In this document: piece after piece, positions 44,557 through 53,364 of the stretch
How positions within the stretch are numbered: position 1 is the stretch's first letter
How the letters are laid out: every line of letters begins with the position of its first letter
From: Paracoccaceae bacterium
Lineage (GTDB): Bacteria; Pseudomonadota; Alphaproteobacteria; Rhodobacterales; Rhodobacteraceae
Assembly: GCA_902543185.1 (NCBI GenBank)
Contig: CACBXB010000006.1
Coordinates: 62,001-126,000, forward strand
Length of the DNA stretch: 64,000 nucleotides
Direction of reading: 5' to 3'
Program-made: the position numbers and the translations under genes
Notes under the pieces: generated by a model
The model's database searches: none
What the model saw: the letters and a program-made list of their open reading frames with translations, nothing else
Told to the model about the DNA's origin: nothing

Positions 44557-46011
44557 ATGTCGCTTCCTCATCTACCCTTCGATCCATCCTGTTGCTTAAT
44601 TGGAGGCCAATGGCGTCATCCTACCGACCTTGAAAAGCTGGAATTAAAAAATCCATCTGATGGGAGTACATTAACTGAAATCGCATCAGGCAATGAAAAT
44701 GATATTGGCGAGGCTATTGAGAATGCAAAAAATGCATTTGACCAGTGCTGGAACACAATACCAGCAGCGGAACGCGGGCGTATATTAAGCAACTTAGGAA
44801 GGCTTGTTCTAAAAAATATAGATCTTTTATCCACACTCGAGGCACTTGATGTTGGAAAACCCTTAACTCAAGCTCAAGCAGATGTTAGAGCGTTGGCCCG
44901 GTATATGGAATTTTATGGTGGTGCAGCTGATAAAGTTCACGGGGAGACAATACCGTATTTAGAAGGATACACGGTATACACTTTGCGAGAACCCCACGGT
45001 GTAACTGGTCATATTGTTCCTTGGAATTACCCTATGCAGATTATTGGTCGATCTGTTGGCGCAGCCCTGGCAATGGGAAATACATGTGTATTGAAACCAG
45101 CCGAAGAAGCATGCTTGACCGCCTTAACTTTTGCTAATCTTGCTATTGAAGCGGGTCTACCCAGAGGTGTGCTTAATGTAGTACCTGGACTAGGATCCAC
45201 GGCTGGAGCTGCTCTTTGCGCGCATAAAGGAATTAATCACATAAGTTTTACTGGATCAGTTACAACAGGCCGCTTGGTGCAAGCATCAGCTGCTAATAAT
45301 ATTGTTCCTGTAACGTTAGAACTTGGAGGTAAATCACCCCAATTATTCTTTGAAGACGCAAATCTGGAAAGTGCGCTTCCCTTTCTAGTGAACGCGGGGA
45401 TCCAGAATGGCGGCCAAACTTGTTCTGCTAGCAGCCGTATATTGGTCCATCGTTCCCGATATAACGAAGTGATTGATAATATGTCCCAAAAGTACAAAGA
45501 CTTAATCGTTCGACCGGCAATTAATGATGGAGCTTTGGGGCCTTTGATATCAGAAAGGCAAAAATCAATTGTAGAAGATTTTATTTCTAAAGCTCAAAAG
45601 CTGAACTTAGTCGCTCAAGGTGAAATAGACAGCGGTGCTCCAGCAAAAGGACATTATGTTGCCCCACACTTGTTTGCAGATGTTCCAGAAGATCATATTT
45701 TGGCCAAGGATGAAATATTTGGTCCAGTGCAAGTAATTATGCCTTTCGACACGGAAGAGGAAGCTATCAGCATCGCGAATGGTACGGACTACGGTTTAGT
45801 GGCAAGCATTTGGACGAATGATGGTGCTCGGCAAATGCGTTTAGCCAAAAAACTAAAATCAGGACAGGTTTTTATAAACAATTATGGAGCTGGCGGTGGT
45901 GTCGAACTTCCATTTGGGGGACGCGGTTTCTCAGGACATGGGCGCGAGAAAGGTTTTGAAGCTCTTTTTGGTTTTTCAACTTTGAAAACTGTTGCAAGCT
46001 ATCACCAATAA
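44557..46011 (+). CDS. NAD(P)-dependent aldehyde dehydrogenase
   Basis: A 484-residue enzyme of the betaine-aldehyde/amino-aldehyde dehydrogenase group. Blocks seen are GHIVPWNYPMQIIGRSVGAAL, NTCVLKPAEEACL, ISFTGSVTTGR, VTLELGGKSPQLFF (catalytic Glu), NGGQTCSASSRI (nucleophilic Cys) and the C-terminal ELPFGGRGFSGHGREKG. The start follows the ATPase stop by 3 bases. It would oxidise an aldehyde made from the imported compound; the SDR downstream could supply it. Confidence 0.87.
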   Translation: MSLPHLPFDPSCCLIGGQWRHPTDLEKLELKNPSDGSTLTEIASGNENDIGEAIENAKNAFDQCWNTIPAAERGRILSNLGRLVLKNIDLLSTLEALDVGKPLTQAQADVRALARYMEFYGGAADKVHGETIPYLEGYTVYTLREPHGVTGHIVPWNYPMQIIGRSVGAALAMGNTCVLKPAEEACLTALTFANLAIEAGLPRGVLNVVPGLGSTAGAALCAHKGINHISFTGSVTTGRLVQASAANNIVPVTLELGGKSPQLFFEDANLESALPFLVNAGIQNGGQTCSASSRILVHRSRYNEVIDNMSQKYKDLIVRPAINDGALGPLISERQKSIVEDFISKAQKLNLVAQGEIDSGAPAKGHYVAPHLFADVPEDHILAKDEIFGPVQVIMPFDTEEEAISIANGTDYGLVASIWTNDGARQMRLAKKLKSGQVFINNYGAGGGVELPFGGRGFSGHGREKGFEALFGFSTLKTVASYHQ

Positions 46012-46027
46012 AAAGGGAATCTGTGAA

Positions 46028-46774
46028 ATGCGATTAGAAAACAAAACTGCAGTCGTAACTGGAGCCGCTTCGGGTTTGGGTAAAGCAATAGTAGAAAAAT
46101 TCCTCGAGGAGGGATCAAAGGTCATTATCGTCGATATAAATGAGGATGCTGGTCGCGAACTCACAGAGAACCTAGGGTCTAGAACTTTAGCAGTAAGTGC
46201 CGACGTTGGTGATGCAAACTCAGTAGAAAATTTGCAGAAAAGTGTATTTGAAAGTTTTGAGAAAGTGGATGTTGTTGTCAATAATGCGGGTGTTACCCAC
46301 CTGCCCACACCACTTGATGAAGTGTCCGAAGAGGACTTTGACCGCGTTTTCCGCGTTAACTGCAAATCAGTTTATTTAATGGCAAAAGCCTTCATTCCTA
46401 ACATGAAAAATCAAGGTAGCGGCTCTATACTTAATATTGCTTCAACGGCAGGTGTATCGCCTAGGCCAAACTTAAATTGGTATAATAGCTCGAAAGGCTG
46501 GATGAATACCGCTACTAGAACTATGGCAGTGGAGCTTGCGCCATTTGGTATTCGTGTAAATGCTGTGAATCCCGTCGCAAGCGAAACGCCCTTACTTTCA
46601 TCTTTCATGGGCGAAGATACCCCGGAGATGAGGCAAAAGTTTCTTTCAACAATACCGCTTGGAAGGTTCGCTCAGCCTGAGGATATAGCCAATGCAGCCT
46701 GCTATTTATCTTCAGAGGAGGCAAGCATGGTAACCGGTGTTTGTATGCAGGTTGACGGAGGTCGGTGTATTTAA
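46028..46774 (+). CDS. SDR-family dehydrogenase/reductase
   Basis: A 248-residue classical SDR (FabG-like). TGAASGLG binds the nucleotide, NNAG is intact, and the catalytic Tyr and Lys are in WYNSSKG. The preferred start at 46028 (MRLENKTAVVTG) has AAGGGA about 9 bases upstream; an earlier in-frame start at 45992 would overlap the aldehyde dehydrogenase. The stop overlaps the start of the peptidase gene (TAATG). Substrate unknown. Confidence 0.85.
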   Translation: MRLENKTAVVTGAASGLGKAIVEKFLEEGSKVIIVDINEDAGRELTENLGSRTLAVSADVGDANSVENLQKSVFESFEKVDVVVNNAGVTHLPTPLDEVSEEDFDRVFRVNCKSVYLMAKAFIPNMKNQGSGSILNIASTAGVSPRPNLNWYNSSKGWMNTATRTMAVELAPFGIRVNAVNPVASETPLLSSFMGEDTPEMRQKFLSTIPLGRFAQPEDIANAACYLSSEEASMVTGVCMQVDGGRCI

Positions 46775-47778
46775 TGATGCAACCAGGTCCAAAAAATCTG
46801 ATAACTGATGTGCGGGGCCTTCTCGTAGGAAACGGACAAGATGAAAACATAAAAACTGGCGTAACCGTTCTTACAGCAGATCAACCGTTAGTTACTTCAT
46901 ATTGCGTCATGGGAGGAGCTCCTGGAACACGCGACACAGATTTACTTGCACCAGACAAAACAATTAAAGGCGTTGATGCTCTGGTGTTATCAGGAGGATC
47001 TGCTTTTGGATTAGACGCTGCCTCTGGCGTTGTAGATAAATTAAAGGAAAATGGCAAAGGTTTGGAAGTTGCCGGACATATAGTTCCACTTGTACCATCG
47101 GCTATTTTATTTGACCTAAGTAATGGCGGCAAAAAAAAATGGGCTAAAAACCCATATCCAAATTTAGGCAAACAAGCGTATGAAAATTTAAACACCGATT
47201 TTGAACTTGGCAGTGTTGGAGCCGGGTGCGGTGCACAGGGAGGAACGATGAAGGGTGGTTTAGGTTCAGCATCTTTCAAGTTGAGTAATGGTATTACAGT
47301 AGGTGCTCTGGTAGCAGCAAATCCTGTAGGTGACGCAACAGATGAGACAGGAAAACATTTCTGGGCAGCACCATTTGAAATTGGTGATGAATTTGGGGGA
47401 TTTGAGGCACCAAGTGGAGGCGGTTACGCAAAATCATTTAAAAGGCCAGAATTATTCCCACTTGAAGACCGAGCTAACACAACAATTGGCATTGTTGCCA
47501 CGGATGCCGACTTAACAAAAGCACAAGCCCAAAGACTAGCGACATCAGCGCACGATGGAATTGCGCGGGCAATTGTGCCATCCCATCTTCCCTTTGATGG
47601 GGACCTGATATTTGCCAGTTCAACCAAAGAGTTGCCTTTAAAAGATGAAATTTACGATCTTGCAGAGATTTGCCATGCTGCCAGCCTCTGCATGGCCAGG
47701 GCAATTGCACGTGGCTTCTACAACGCGAAAAAACTACCGGGTGACCCCATGCCTACATTTAAAAATTTCAATAGTTAG
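46774..47778 (+). CDS. P1-family (DmpA-like) N-terminal-nucleophile peptidase
   Basis: A 334-residue self-processing aminopeptidase of the DmpA/BapA family. Blocks are VTVLTADQP, LVLSGGSAFGLDAASGV, GSVGAGCGAQGGTMKGGLGSAS and RANTTIGIVATDADLTKAQAQRLA. The last contains the probable cleavage site and N-terminal threonine nucleophile (Asn-Thr-Thr). Members release N-terminal D-, beta- or L-amino acids from small peptides and amides. Its place behind a peptide-type transporter suggests it works on the imported ligand. A second ATG is at 46777. Confidence 0.83.
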   Translation: MMQPGPKNLITDVRGLLVGNGQDENIKTGVTVLTADQPLVTSYCVMGGAPGTRDTDLLAPDKTIKGVDALVLSGGSAFGLDAASGVVDKLKENGKGLEVAGHIVPLVPSAILFDLSNGGKKKWAKNPYPNLGKQAYENLNTDFELGSVGAGCGAQGGTMKGGLGSASFKLSNGITVGALVAANPVGDATDETGKHFWAAPFEIGDEFGGFEAPSGGGYAKSFKRPELFPLEDRANTTIGIVATDADLTKAQAQRLATSAHDGIARAIVPSHLPFDGDLIFASSTKELPLKDEIYDLAEICHAASLCMARAIARGFYNAKKLPGDPMPTFKNFNS

Positions 47779-47800
47779 TTGATAGAAAAAAGTTACTAAT

Positions 47801-48268
47801 TTGCTCAAAAATGCTTTCTCAAAAAAGTTTAAATTTAAAAACTGGCCAAAAAAGAATTTTCCTGCAGTAGCAGCAGGCATTTACGTAATTTGGGATCAAC
47901 AAACTTTGCTTTATGCAAGCACGGCAGGCAAAGATTTAGATAAAGCCCAAAGAGCCGGAAAAACTAAATTTGGATTGATCACCCGGCTCAACAGCCATGC
48001 AAGTGGAAGAGCTGCTGGTGATCATTTCTGTTCTATTTTGGCCAATAGAATTGTCATTCCTTCTCTCACTAACGGTCAACTCAATAAATTTAGAGACGGT
48101 TCAGTAACCTTAGACCAAATGACCAAAAAATACATTCGGGCTAATCTAGAATATCAATATCTTGTGGTTGATAATTTTCAGGATGCACTTGACCTAGAAA
48201 GTCACTGCAAGCGCGGAGCTATTTTCGAAGAAAAGCCATTATTTAATCCCTTGAATCAAGACGCCTAA
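47801..48268 (+). CDS. GIY-YIG-type nuclease-domain protein
   Basis: A 155-residue protein. PAVAAGIYVIWDQQTLLYAS fits the GIY-YIG motif (second triad as LLYAS). LITRLNSHASGRAAGDHFCS supplies the conserved Arg and His helix. Near the C-terminus, LESHCKRGAIFEEKPLFNPL carries the Glu and NPL end typical of such proteins. The start is TTG; no other initiator fits, and the ribosome-binding site is poor. It lies 22 bases after the peptidase and may be the last gene of the operon. Role unknown. Confidence 0.65.
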   Translation: MLKNAFSKKFKFKNWPKKNFPAVAAGIYVIWDQQTLLYASTAGKDLDKAQRAGKTKFGLITRLNSHASGRAAGDHFCSILANRIVIPSLTNGQLNKFRDGSVTLDQMTKKYIRANLEYQYLVVDNFQDALDLESHCKRGAIFEEKPLFNPLNQDA

Positions 48269-49177
48269 TCACGGCTCATAATCAATTGGGTCCCGGTATT
48301 TTTCTAAAGTAGTCCATGCCCAATATGTTACATTTAACTGAACTGAAATTGGGCCACTAGCGCCATTTCCAAAAATCGTTTCATTTACACGAATTATTGG
48401 AATAACTCCTCCTCCTGAAGAGGATAGAAAAACCTCGTCGGCCTCCAAAAGTTCCTCAACACTCAAGGAACGTACGCTAGTATTTATGCCAAGATGTTCA
48501 GCCATCTCCAGAACCGTTTTTCTGCTTACACCAGCCAAAACGCCCCTATCAGGTGTTATCAAAACCTTGTCTTTGACAGCAAAAACATTGAAGCCGGGGC
48601 CTTCGGTTACATTCCCATCATAATCTAACAATATAACAGTTTCATAATTTTTATCTTTTGCTTCAAAAATACCCTGAGTGAAGTCTCCCCAATGATAATT
48701 CTTGACTCGAGGGTTCACACTGTTTTCTGGAATTCTGTATGCGTTTTGAGCAATCCAAGCAGTCGCTCCTTGCTCGACGACTTCAGGCTTAATTACGTGT
48801 ACATAAGGTACGCACCATGCAAAAAAATGATTGTCGCAATCTCTGGGGTCTCTTGATCCAGCTATTTTTGGTTTACCCCTACTGCACACCATCGCCACAT
48901 AACTATCTCTTAACCTTGATTTACTTACCATTTGATGAAGAGCAGCCTTAATATCTCGTTTACTCATTCCAGGATCGAGATGGAGATTCTCCATTGAAGA
49001 CAAAAACCGAGCCAAATATTCATCAAATCTGAAGAAGGCTCCGTCTATTACTGGTACAACATCATAAGTTATGTCTGAATGAACCAATCCCCAGTCATTT
49101 ACCGGGATCGCAGCCTGTGAAATGGGAATAACAGTACCATTCATCCATGCCGCACCAAGGCTTAAATCATTTTCCAT
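48269..49177 (-). CDS. Class IV aminotransferase, (R)-amine transaminase-like
   Basis: A 302-residue fold-type IV PLP enzyme. K159 (PRVKNYHWGD) should bind PLP, and E192 (GNVTEGPGFNVF) lies beside the pyridine nitrogen. The N-terminal stretch GLVHSDITYDVVPVIDG and the FFRFDEYLARFLSSM block recall (R)-selective amine transaminases more than IlvE or D-amino-acid transaminase. That subtype call is by resemblance only. It is convergent with the GIY-YIG gene with no gap. Confidence 0.8.
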   Translation of the reverse strand: MENDLSLGAAWMNGTVIPISQAAIPVNDWGLVHSDITYDVVPVIDGAFFRFDEYLARFLSSMENLHLDPGMSKRDIKAALHQMVSKSRLRDSYVAMVCSRGKPKIAGSRDPRDCDNHFFAWCVPYVHVIKPEVVEQGATAWIAQNAYRIPENSVNPRVKNYHWGDFTQGIFEAKDKNYETVILLDYDGNVTEGPGFNVFAVKDKVLITPDRGVLAGVSRKTVLEMAEHLGINTSVRSLSVEELLEADEVFLSSSGGGVIPIIRVNETIFGNGASGPISVQLNVTYWAWTTLEKYRDPIDYEP

Positions 49178-49325
49178 ATTTCTTCCAATCGGAGAAGTCT
49201 CAAAAACGTATAAAAATTAAATCTATAACTCAATCTCTTATGTCAATTTTGAATCTTGAGATATGCAAGTGCCTATACTATCCGTAAAGTAGCAACAAAA
49301 ATCTTTAATTTAAAAGGCTTTGGCA

Positions 49326-50246
49326 GTGAAAGATTTTCCTCAATTAAAAGGTTTTAAAGGAAGTCCTGGCCTAGTAAGACTAATTGGTCATCGGGGAGCT
49401 CGGGGCTTAATGCCTGAAAATACTATAGAAGGCTTCGAGTTTACATTGGATATGGGCGTGACGGCATTAGAATTTGATGTGCTAGTCTCAAAAGACAATG
49501 TTCCAGTAATTACTCATGACAATTATCTTTCAGGAGCCTCAACAAGAGATAATAAAGGAAAATGGCTGAAAAAAAGGGGGCCTGCTATTAGTGAACTTAC
49601 TTTGTCTGAGTTGAAGCAGTACGACGTGGGTGGTTTAGAAAAGCACTCATCGTATCGAGAATGCTACCCTGAGCAAAAATTCTTATCTGGAGTTCGGATC
49701 CCAACATTATCAAAACTTTTAAACCTAGCATGCCTACCCAAAAACCAAAAACTATATCTATTACTTGAAATAAAATCTGAGCCGTCGCTCAATAAAGCAA
49801 ATATTGTAAAACAAATAGTACATGAAGTTCGTGAAAAAAAACTTGGCAATCGAACAGTTTTACACAGTTTTGATTGGGATTTACTCAAGGAGTGCCATAA
49901 AGTAGCGCCAGAAATCCCGCGTTCCTTTTTGTCCGAGTTACCAGAAAACTCAGAAGACACTTTCGATAATACTTTTAAAGAAGTTACACCAGATTTTTGT
50001 TCTTTTAAAAGTTCTATACCGAAAGCAATTGCCGATCAAAACGGACAGATGTGGTGTCCTTATTTTAAAGACTTAACTTCTGAACTTTTGAAGGAAGCTC
50101 ACGACTTAGGTCTGCTTGTATGCACTTGGACTGTTAACGAAATTGAAGACATAGAAAATATGATTGACATTGGGGTAGACGGCATTGTCACCGATTATCC
50201 TGATCGGGTACAAGGTGTTTTTAGAAGTCGAGGCATGAGCAGATAA
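49326..50246 (+). CDS. Glycerophosphodiester phosphodiesterase
   Basis: A 306-residue GDPD-family enzyme. The catalytic His pair and acidic metal ligands are in LIGHRGARGLMPENTIEGF and LEFDVLVSKDNVPVITHDNYL, with LLLEIKSE and WTVNEIEDIENMIDIGVDGIVTDYPD later. It would release glycerol-3-phosphate from deacylated phospholipids. No signal peptide, so it is probably cytoplasmic. AAAAGG lies 8 bases before the GTG at 49326; a TTG at 49320 is the alternative. Confidence 0.85.
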   Translation: MKDFPQLKGFKGSPGLVRLIGHRGARGLMPENTIEGFEFTLDMGVTALEFDVLVSKDNVPVITHDNYLSGASTRDNKGKWLKKRGPAISELTLSELKQYDVGGLEKHSSYRECYPEQKFLSGVRIPTLSKLLNLACLPKNQKLYLLLEIKSEPSLNKANIVKQIVHEVREKKLGNRTVLHSFDWDLLKECHKVAPEIPRSFLSELPENSEDTFDNTFKEVTPDFCSFKSSIPKAIADQNGQMWCPYFKDLTSELLKEAHDLGLLVCTWTVNEIEDIENMIDIGVDGIVTDYPDRVQGVFRSRGMSR

Positions 50247-50290
50247 CAACTTTCTAAAATAAATTCTAAACAAAAATGTACTATATAGAG

Positions 50291-51085
50291 CTATATAATT
50301 TCAGTCTGATGTAATTCATTGCGCTGCATGAAAGTATTAAAATGAATAGTCAGTTGTTCACTATTTATAGTTACTACGCCATAAGCTGGCGGCTCATCAC
50401 AAAACTCACTATTCACGCTGTCTGAAACTAATGGAATCTGATGGTTCAAACTTGGCAAACTCGTAAAAGGTATTCCCTTCCAGATTACGGACGTCATTCG
50501 ATGTACATGGCCAAAGAAAATATGCTTAATATTGTGACCATGCTTGAGCGTTTCACCAAATTCCTCAAACTCAAAAAGCTTAATCTTATCTACATAAGGC
50601 AATCCTATATCAAACGGAGGGTGGTGCATAAAAATATAAACTGGTTGATTTCCAGCACTCATTAATTCTTCCTTTAACCACTTTAATCGAAGGTTACACA
50701 TTTCACCTTCATGCGTCTCCAACCCCTCCTTTTTGGTATCTAAAAACAGAAAAATACCACTTGCGGTTCTGTGGCTATATTGCACAAACCCATTTTCGTC
50801 CTGCGAATAGTCAACAAATATACTTTGAAAAACCTTTCGATCGTCATGGTTTCCTAGCATTAAAAAGCAAGGTAAAGGAAACTCACTAAGTATTTCCTTG
50901 AGATGTTTATAAGCAGCAGGTTCGGCAAATTCAGTTAAATCTCCTGTAATAACACAAAACTCAGCATCACTATGCCAAGAATTAATGTCTTTAAAACATG
51001 CGCACAGGCGTTCTGTTGGGGAACACCCGTTAATCAATGCATCGGGAGCCCCAAGATGTATGTCAGAAACCTGTACAAACTTCAT
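50291..51085 (-). CDS. Calcineurin-like phosphodiesterase (CpdA/Icc-like)
   Basis: A metallophosphoesterase of about 264 residues. All metal-binding motifs are present: VSDIHLG, GDLTEF, LGNHDD, MHHPPF and FGHVHRM. It fits the cyclic-nucleotide or GpdQ-like phosphodiesterase class. The neighbouring GDPD gene suggests a glycerophosphodiester substrate is possible; cAMP is the other candidate. The ATG at 51085 is preferred over a GTG at 51097. Confidence 0.82.
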   Translation of the reverse strand: MKFVQVSDIHLGAPDALINGCSPTERLCACFKDINSWHSDAEFCVITGDLTEFAEPAAYKHLKEILSEFPLPCFLMLGNHDDRKVFQSIFVDYSQDENGFVQYSHRTASGIFLFLDTKKEGLETHEGEMCNLRLKWLKEELMSAGNQPVYIFMHHPPFDIGLPYVDKIKLFEFEEFGETLKHGHNIKHIFFGHVHRMTSVIWKGIPFTSLPSLNHQIPLVSDSVNSEFCDEPPAYGVVTINSEQLTIHFNTFMQRNELHQTEII

Positions 51086-51246
51086 GCTTTTCAACACTTT
51101 TTAAATCTTAACATACGTAAAGTAATACTCAAACCTTATTGACTTTTGTTAATATCAGTCAATCATCCAGCAGAAATTGCATTCTGAGTTTGGATATTTA
51201 GTCTCGACAGATTCGTTTACTATTCTTGCACAGGAAATTGGACCAA

Positions 51247-52032
51247 ATGAAATTAGACTTTATTGAAGAAGGTCAAGGTAGCACGGTTTTGCTCATCCAT
51301 TCGACCGTAGCGGGGAATAAGCAATGGCGTAAATTAATAGAGTGTTTATCTCCACACTATCGTATTCTTGCGCCGAATTTATTTGGATACGGATCTACAA
51401 TTAAATGGCATAAAAAACGCGCTCAGACTTTGAATGACCAAGTAGATTTGTTTAGCAGTTTTTTTGAGAAAACCGAAAGTATATCGATAGTCGGTCATTC
51501 ATTCGGAGGAAGTGTGGCCATGATGGCTGCAAAAAAATATCCTGAAAAGATAAAAAAACTAGTGCTGATTGAACCAAACCCTTTTTATTTGTTGGAACAT
51601 CACTCAGATCATGCCAGCTATCAAGAAGCACTAACCCTGCGAGACATTATAAAAACTAATGCGGCTAAGGGAACATGGTTACAAGCTGCAGAACAGTTTG
51701 CTGATTATTGGAATGGATCTGGGACTTGGAAAAAAATGGATCAAATACGCAGAGAAAAATTCGCAGAAGCCTTAAAACCTAATTTTCATGAATTTGATTG
51801 CGTTATAAATGAAACAACTACACTTGAAGAATGGAGAGACGTTCTCCCACTAAATACTCATATTTTATTCAGTGAACAAACGGTAAACTCTATAAGAAAA
51901 ATCGTAACTATTTTTGAAGAAACAATGCCGAATTGGACATTTCACTCATACGGTGAAGGAACACATATGGCACCCTTGACCCATCCAAACACTGTAAACC
52001 CCATTATCAATAAAATTTTAACAGAGGTTTAA
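51247..52032 (+). CDS. Alpha/beta hydrolase
   Basis: A 261-residue alpha/beta-hydrolase. The oxyanion region is LLIHSTVAGNKQW, the nucleophile elbow VGHSFGGS, and the C-terminal His is in GEGTHMAPLTHP. The TTG at 51226 is an alternative start, but MKLDFIEEG at 51247 matches where homologues begin. No substrate can be assigned. Confidence 0.8.
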   Translation: MKLDFIEEGQGSTVLLIHSTVAGNKQWRKLIECLSPHYRILAPNLFGYGSTIKWHKKRAQTLNDQVDLFSSFFEKTESISIVGHSFGGSVAMMAAKKYPEKIKKLVLIEPNPFYLLEHHSDHASYQEALTLRDIIKTNAAKGTWLQAAEQFADYWNGSGTWKKMDQIRREKFAEALKPNFHEFDCVINETTTLEEWRDVLPLNTHILFSEQTVNSIRKIVTIFEETMPNWTFHSYGEGTHMAPLTHPNTVNPIINKILTEV

Positions 52033-52036
52033 AATT

Positions 52037-52387
52037 TTACAGAAGATTGATCCCGAAAGGTTTTACAATGAAAGCCAACAAAACAAAACTTAGCCCAGTG
52101 ATTGCAATGCAAATTATCAGTGAGAGCCAAAACCCGGTGACTTTGTAGATAAAAGGAAACGCTAAAAACATTGGGAGCGTTGGAATAACATACCAAAACG
52201 TGTACCAAGCGTGATTAGCTATTTTTTCATCACTTTGCCGTTCAAAATACAGCCAAAATAGTGCCATTATTGTTACTAAAGGTAATGCACCAATTAATCC
52301 GCCGAGCTTATCATTTCTTTTTGCTACTTCTGATATTATCACTACGACTAGTGCTGTGGTGAGGTATTTAGTTATAATCCAAGACAA
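52037..52387 (-). CDS. Small DUF3147-type membrane protein
   Basis: A 116-residue protein with four hydrophobic segments; SEVAKRNDKLGGLIGALPLVTIMAL is the family's conserved block. AAGGGTG precedes the TTG start. It is convergent with the hydrolase gene, 4 bases away. Function unknown. Confidence 0.7.
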   Translation of the reverse strand: MSWIITKYLTTALVVVIISEVAKRNDKLGGLIGALPLVTIMALFWLYFERQSDEKIANHAWYTFWYVIPTLPMFLAFPFIYKVTGFWLSLIICIAITGLSFVLLAFIVKPFGINLL

Positions 52388-52462
52388 AGCGGCACCCTTT
52401 TATTTCTAAAGACCATTAAATAAATTTATAAAAATTAGACCAATTAATCCTCAATTAGTTAA

Positions 52463-53125
52463 CTAACACAAAAGCAGTTTTGGTATCATCTCGCCATCTG
52501 AAATGAATTTCGAATTATTAATATCACTGTAATCAAAATTCGAGTATTCACCAGGATATAGATAACAGACAATCCCACTTTCGATAGCTGCGTTTTGATT
52601 AACTTTTGTATCTTCTATAGCAATCGTCTGCTCTGAATTAAGTTTTAATTGAGACAAAACAAATTCGTAAACTTCACTTGAGGGTTTTGGTTTTGAAACA
52701 GTTTCACACGACGTGATAATGTCAAAATCTTCAAAATTAATATAATTTGAAAGTGATTTTTCAATAATGTGAATTGTATAAGGTGTTGTAGTGGTAACAA
52801 AACCAACCTTGCCGCCGTTATTTTTGCATTTTTTCAGAGCTTCCAGACACCCAATCCTTGGCTCCAAACCAACCCCAATTAACTCTTCAAACACACTCTG
52901 TTTATCTCTATGGATTTGCTCCACCAATTCAGCACTGAGTTGATTATTACTAAATTCTAATAAACGTTTTTTACCCCCAGGGTCTTTCAACAAATCACAA
53001 TAAGTGCCTATATTCCAATGCCAATCTACACCGTTCATTCTCAATGCTCGGTTGAATGATTGCCTTTGCAATTCCGAAGTTTCAACTAGAACTCCAATAG
53101 ACCCAAAAAGTAAATTGGTAGTCAA
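52463..53125 (-). CDS. HAD-superfamily protein lacking the catalytic aspartates
   Basis: A 220-residue HAD subclass IA protein (beta-phosphoglucomutase/CbbY-like fold). Motif 1, normally FDxDG, reads F7-G-S-I-G, so both the nucleophile and general acid Asp are absent. Later motifs (VGFVTTTTPY, SKPKPSSEVYEF and AIEDTKVNQNAAIESG) are intact. The TTG start has GAGGAG 8 bases upstream. It lies 239 bases downstream of the sugar transporter ATPase on the same strand; that 239-base gap is AT-rich with no feature I can support. It may be a binding or regulatory HAD protein. Confidence 0.75.
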   Translation of the reverse strand: MTTNLLFGSIGVLVETSELQRQSFNRALRMNGVDWHWNIGTYCDLLKDPGGKKRLLEFSNNQLSAELVEQIHRDKQSVFEELIGVGLEPRIGCLEALKKCKNNGGKVGFVTTTTPYTIHIIEKSLSNYINFEDFDIITSCETVSKPKPSSEVYEFVLSQLKLNSEQTIAIEDTKVNQNAAIESGIVCYLYPGEYSNFDYSDINNSKFISDGEMIPKLLLC

Positions 53126-53364
53126 AATGTTTTCTCCTCAAAAAATTTAATTTTTCTGTACCGAAAGATTAATCTGTTAGATCTAACGTAAGCATAATCA
53201 AGGGACACTACTTTTTGGGCAGATTTAGCCTAAGAATAGGGAAAATCAACACTGTGAAGAGAAAAACAAAAATTTCAATAAAATCAGAGAAAGGAAAACT
53301 TATACAAATTTTAGTAAAAAAAACTATTTTCTAGAAGCATAAACAATAAAAGTGGATTTACGCA

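Noticed and set aside
50282-50297. TATATAG/CTATATA inverted repeat between convergent genes
   Set aside because: Purely weak-pairing 7-bp stem without a T-run; likely chance in AT-rich DNA.
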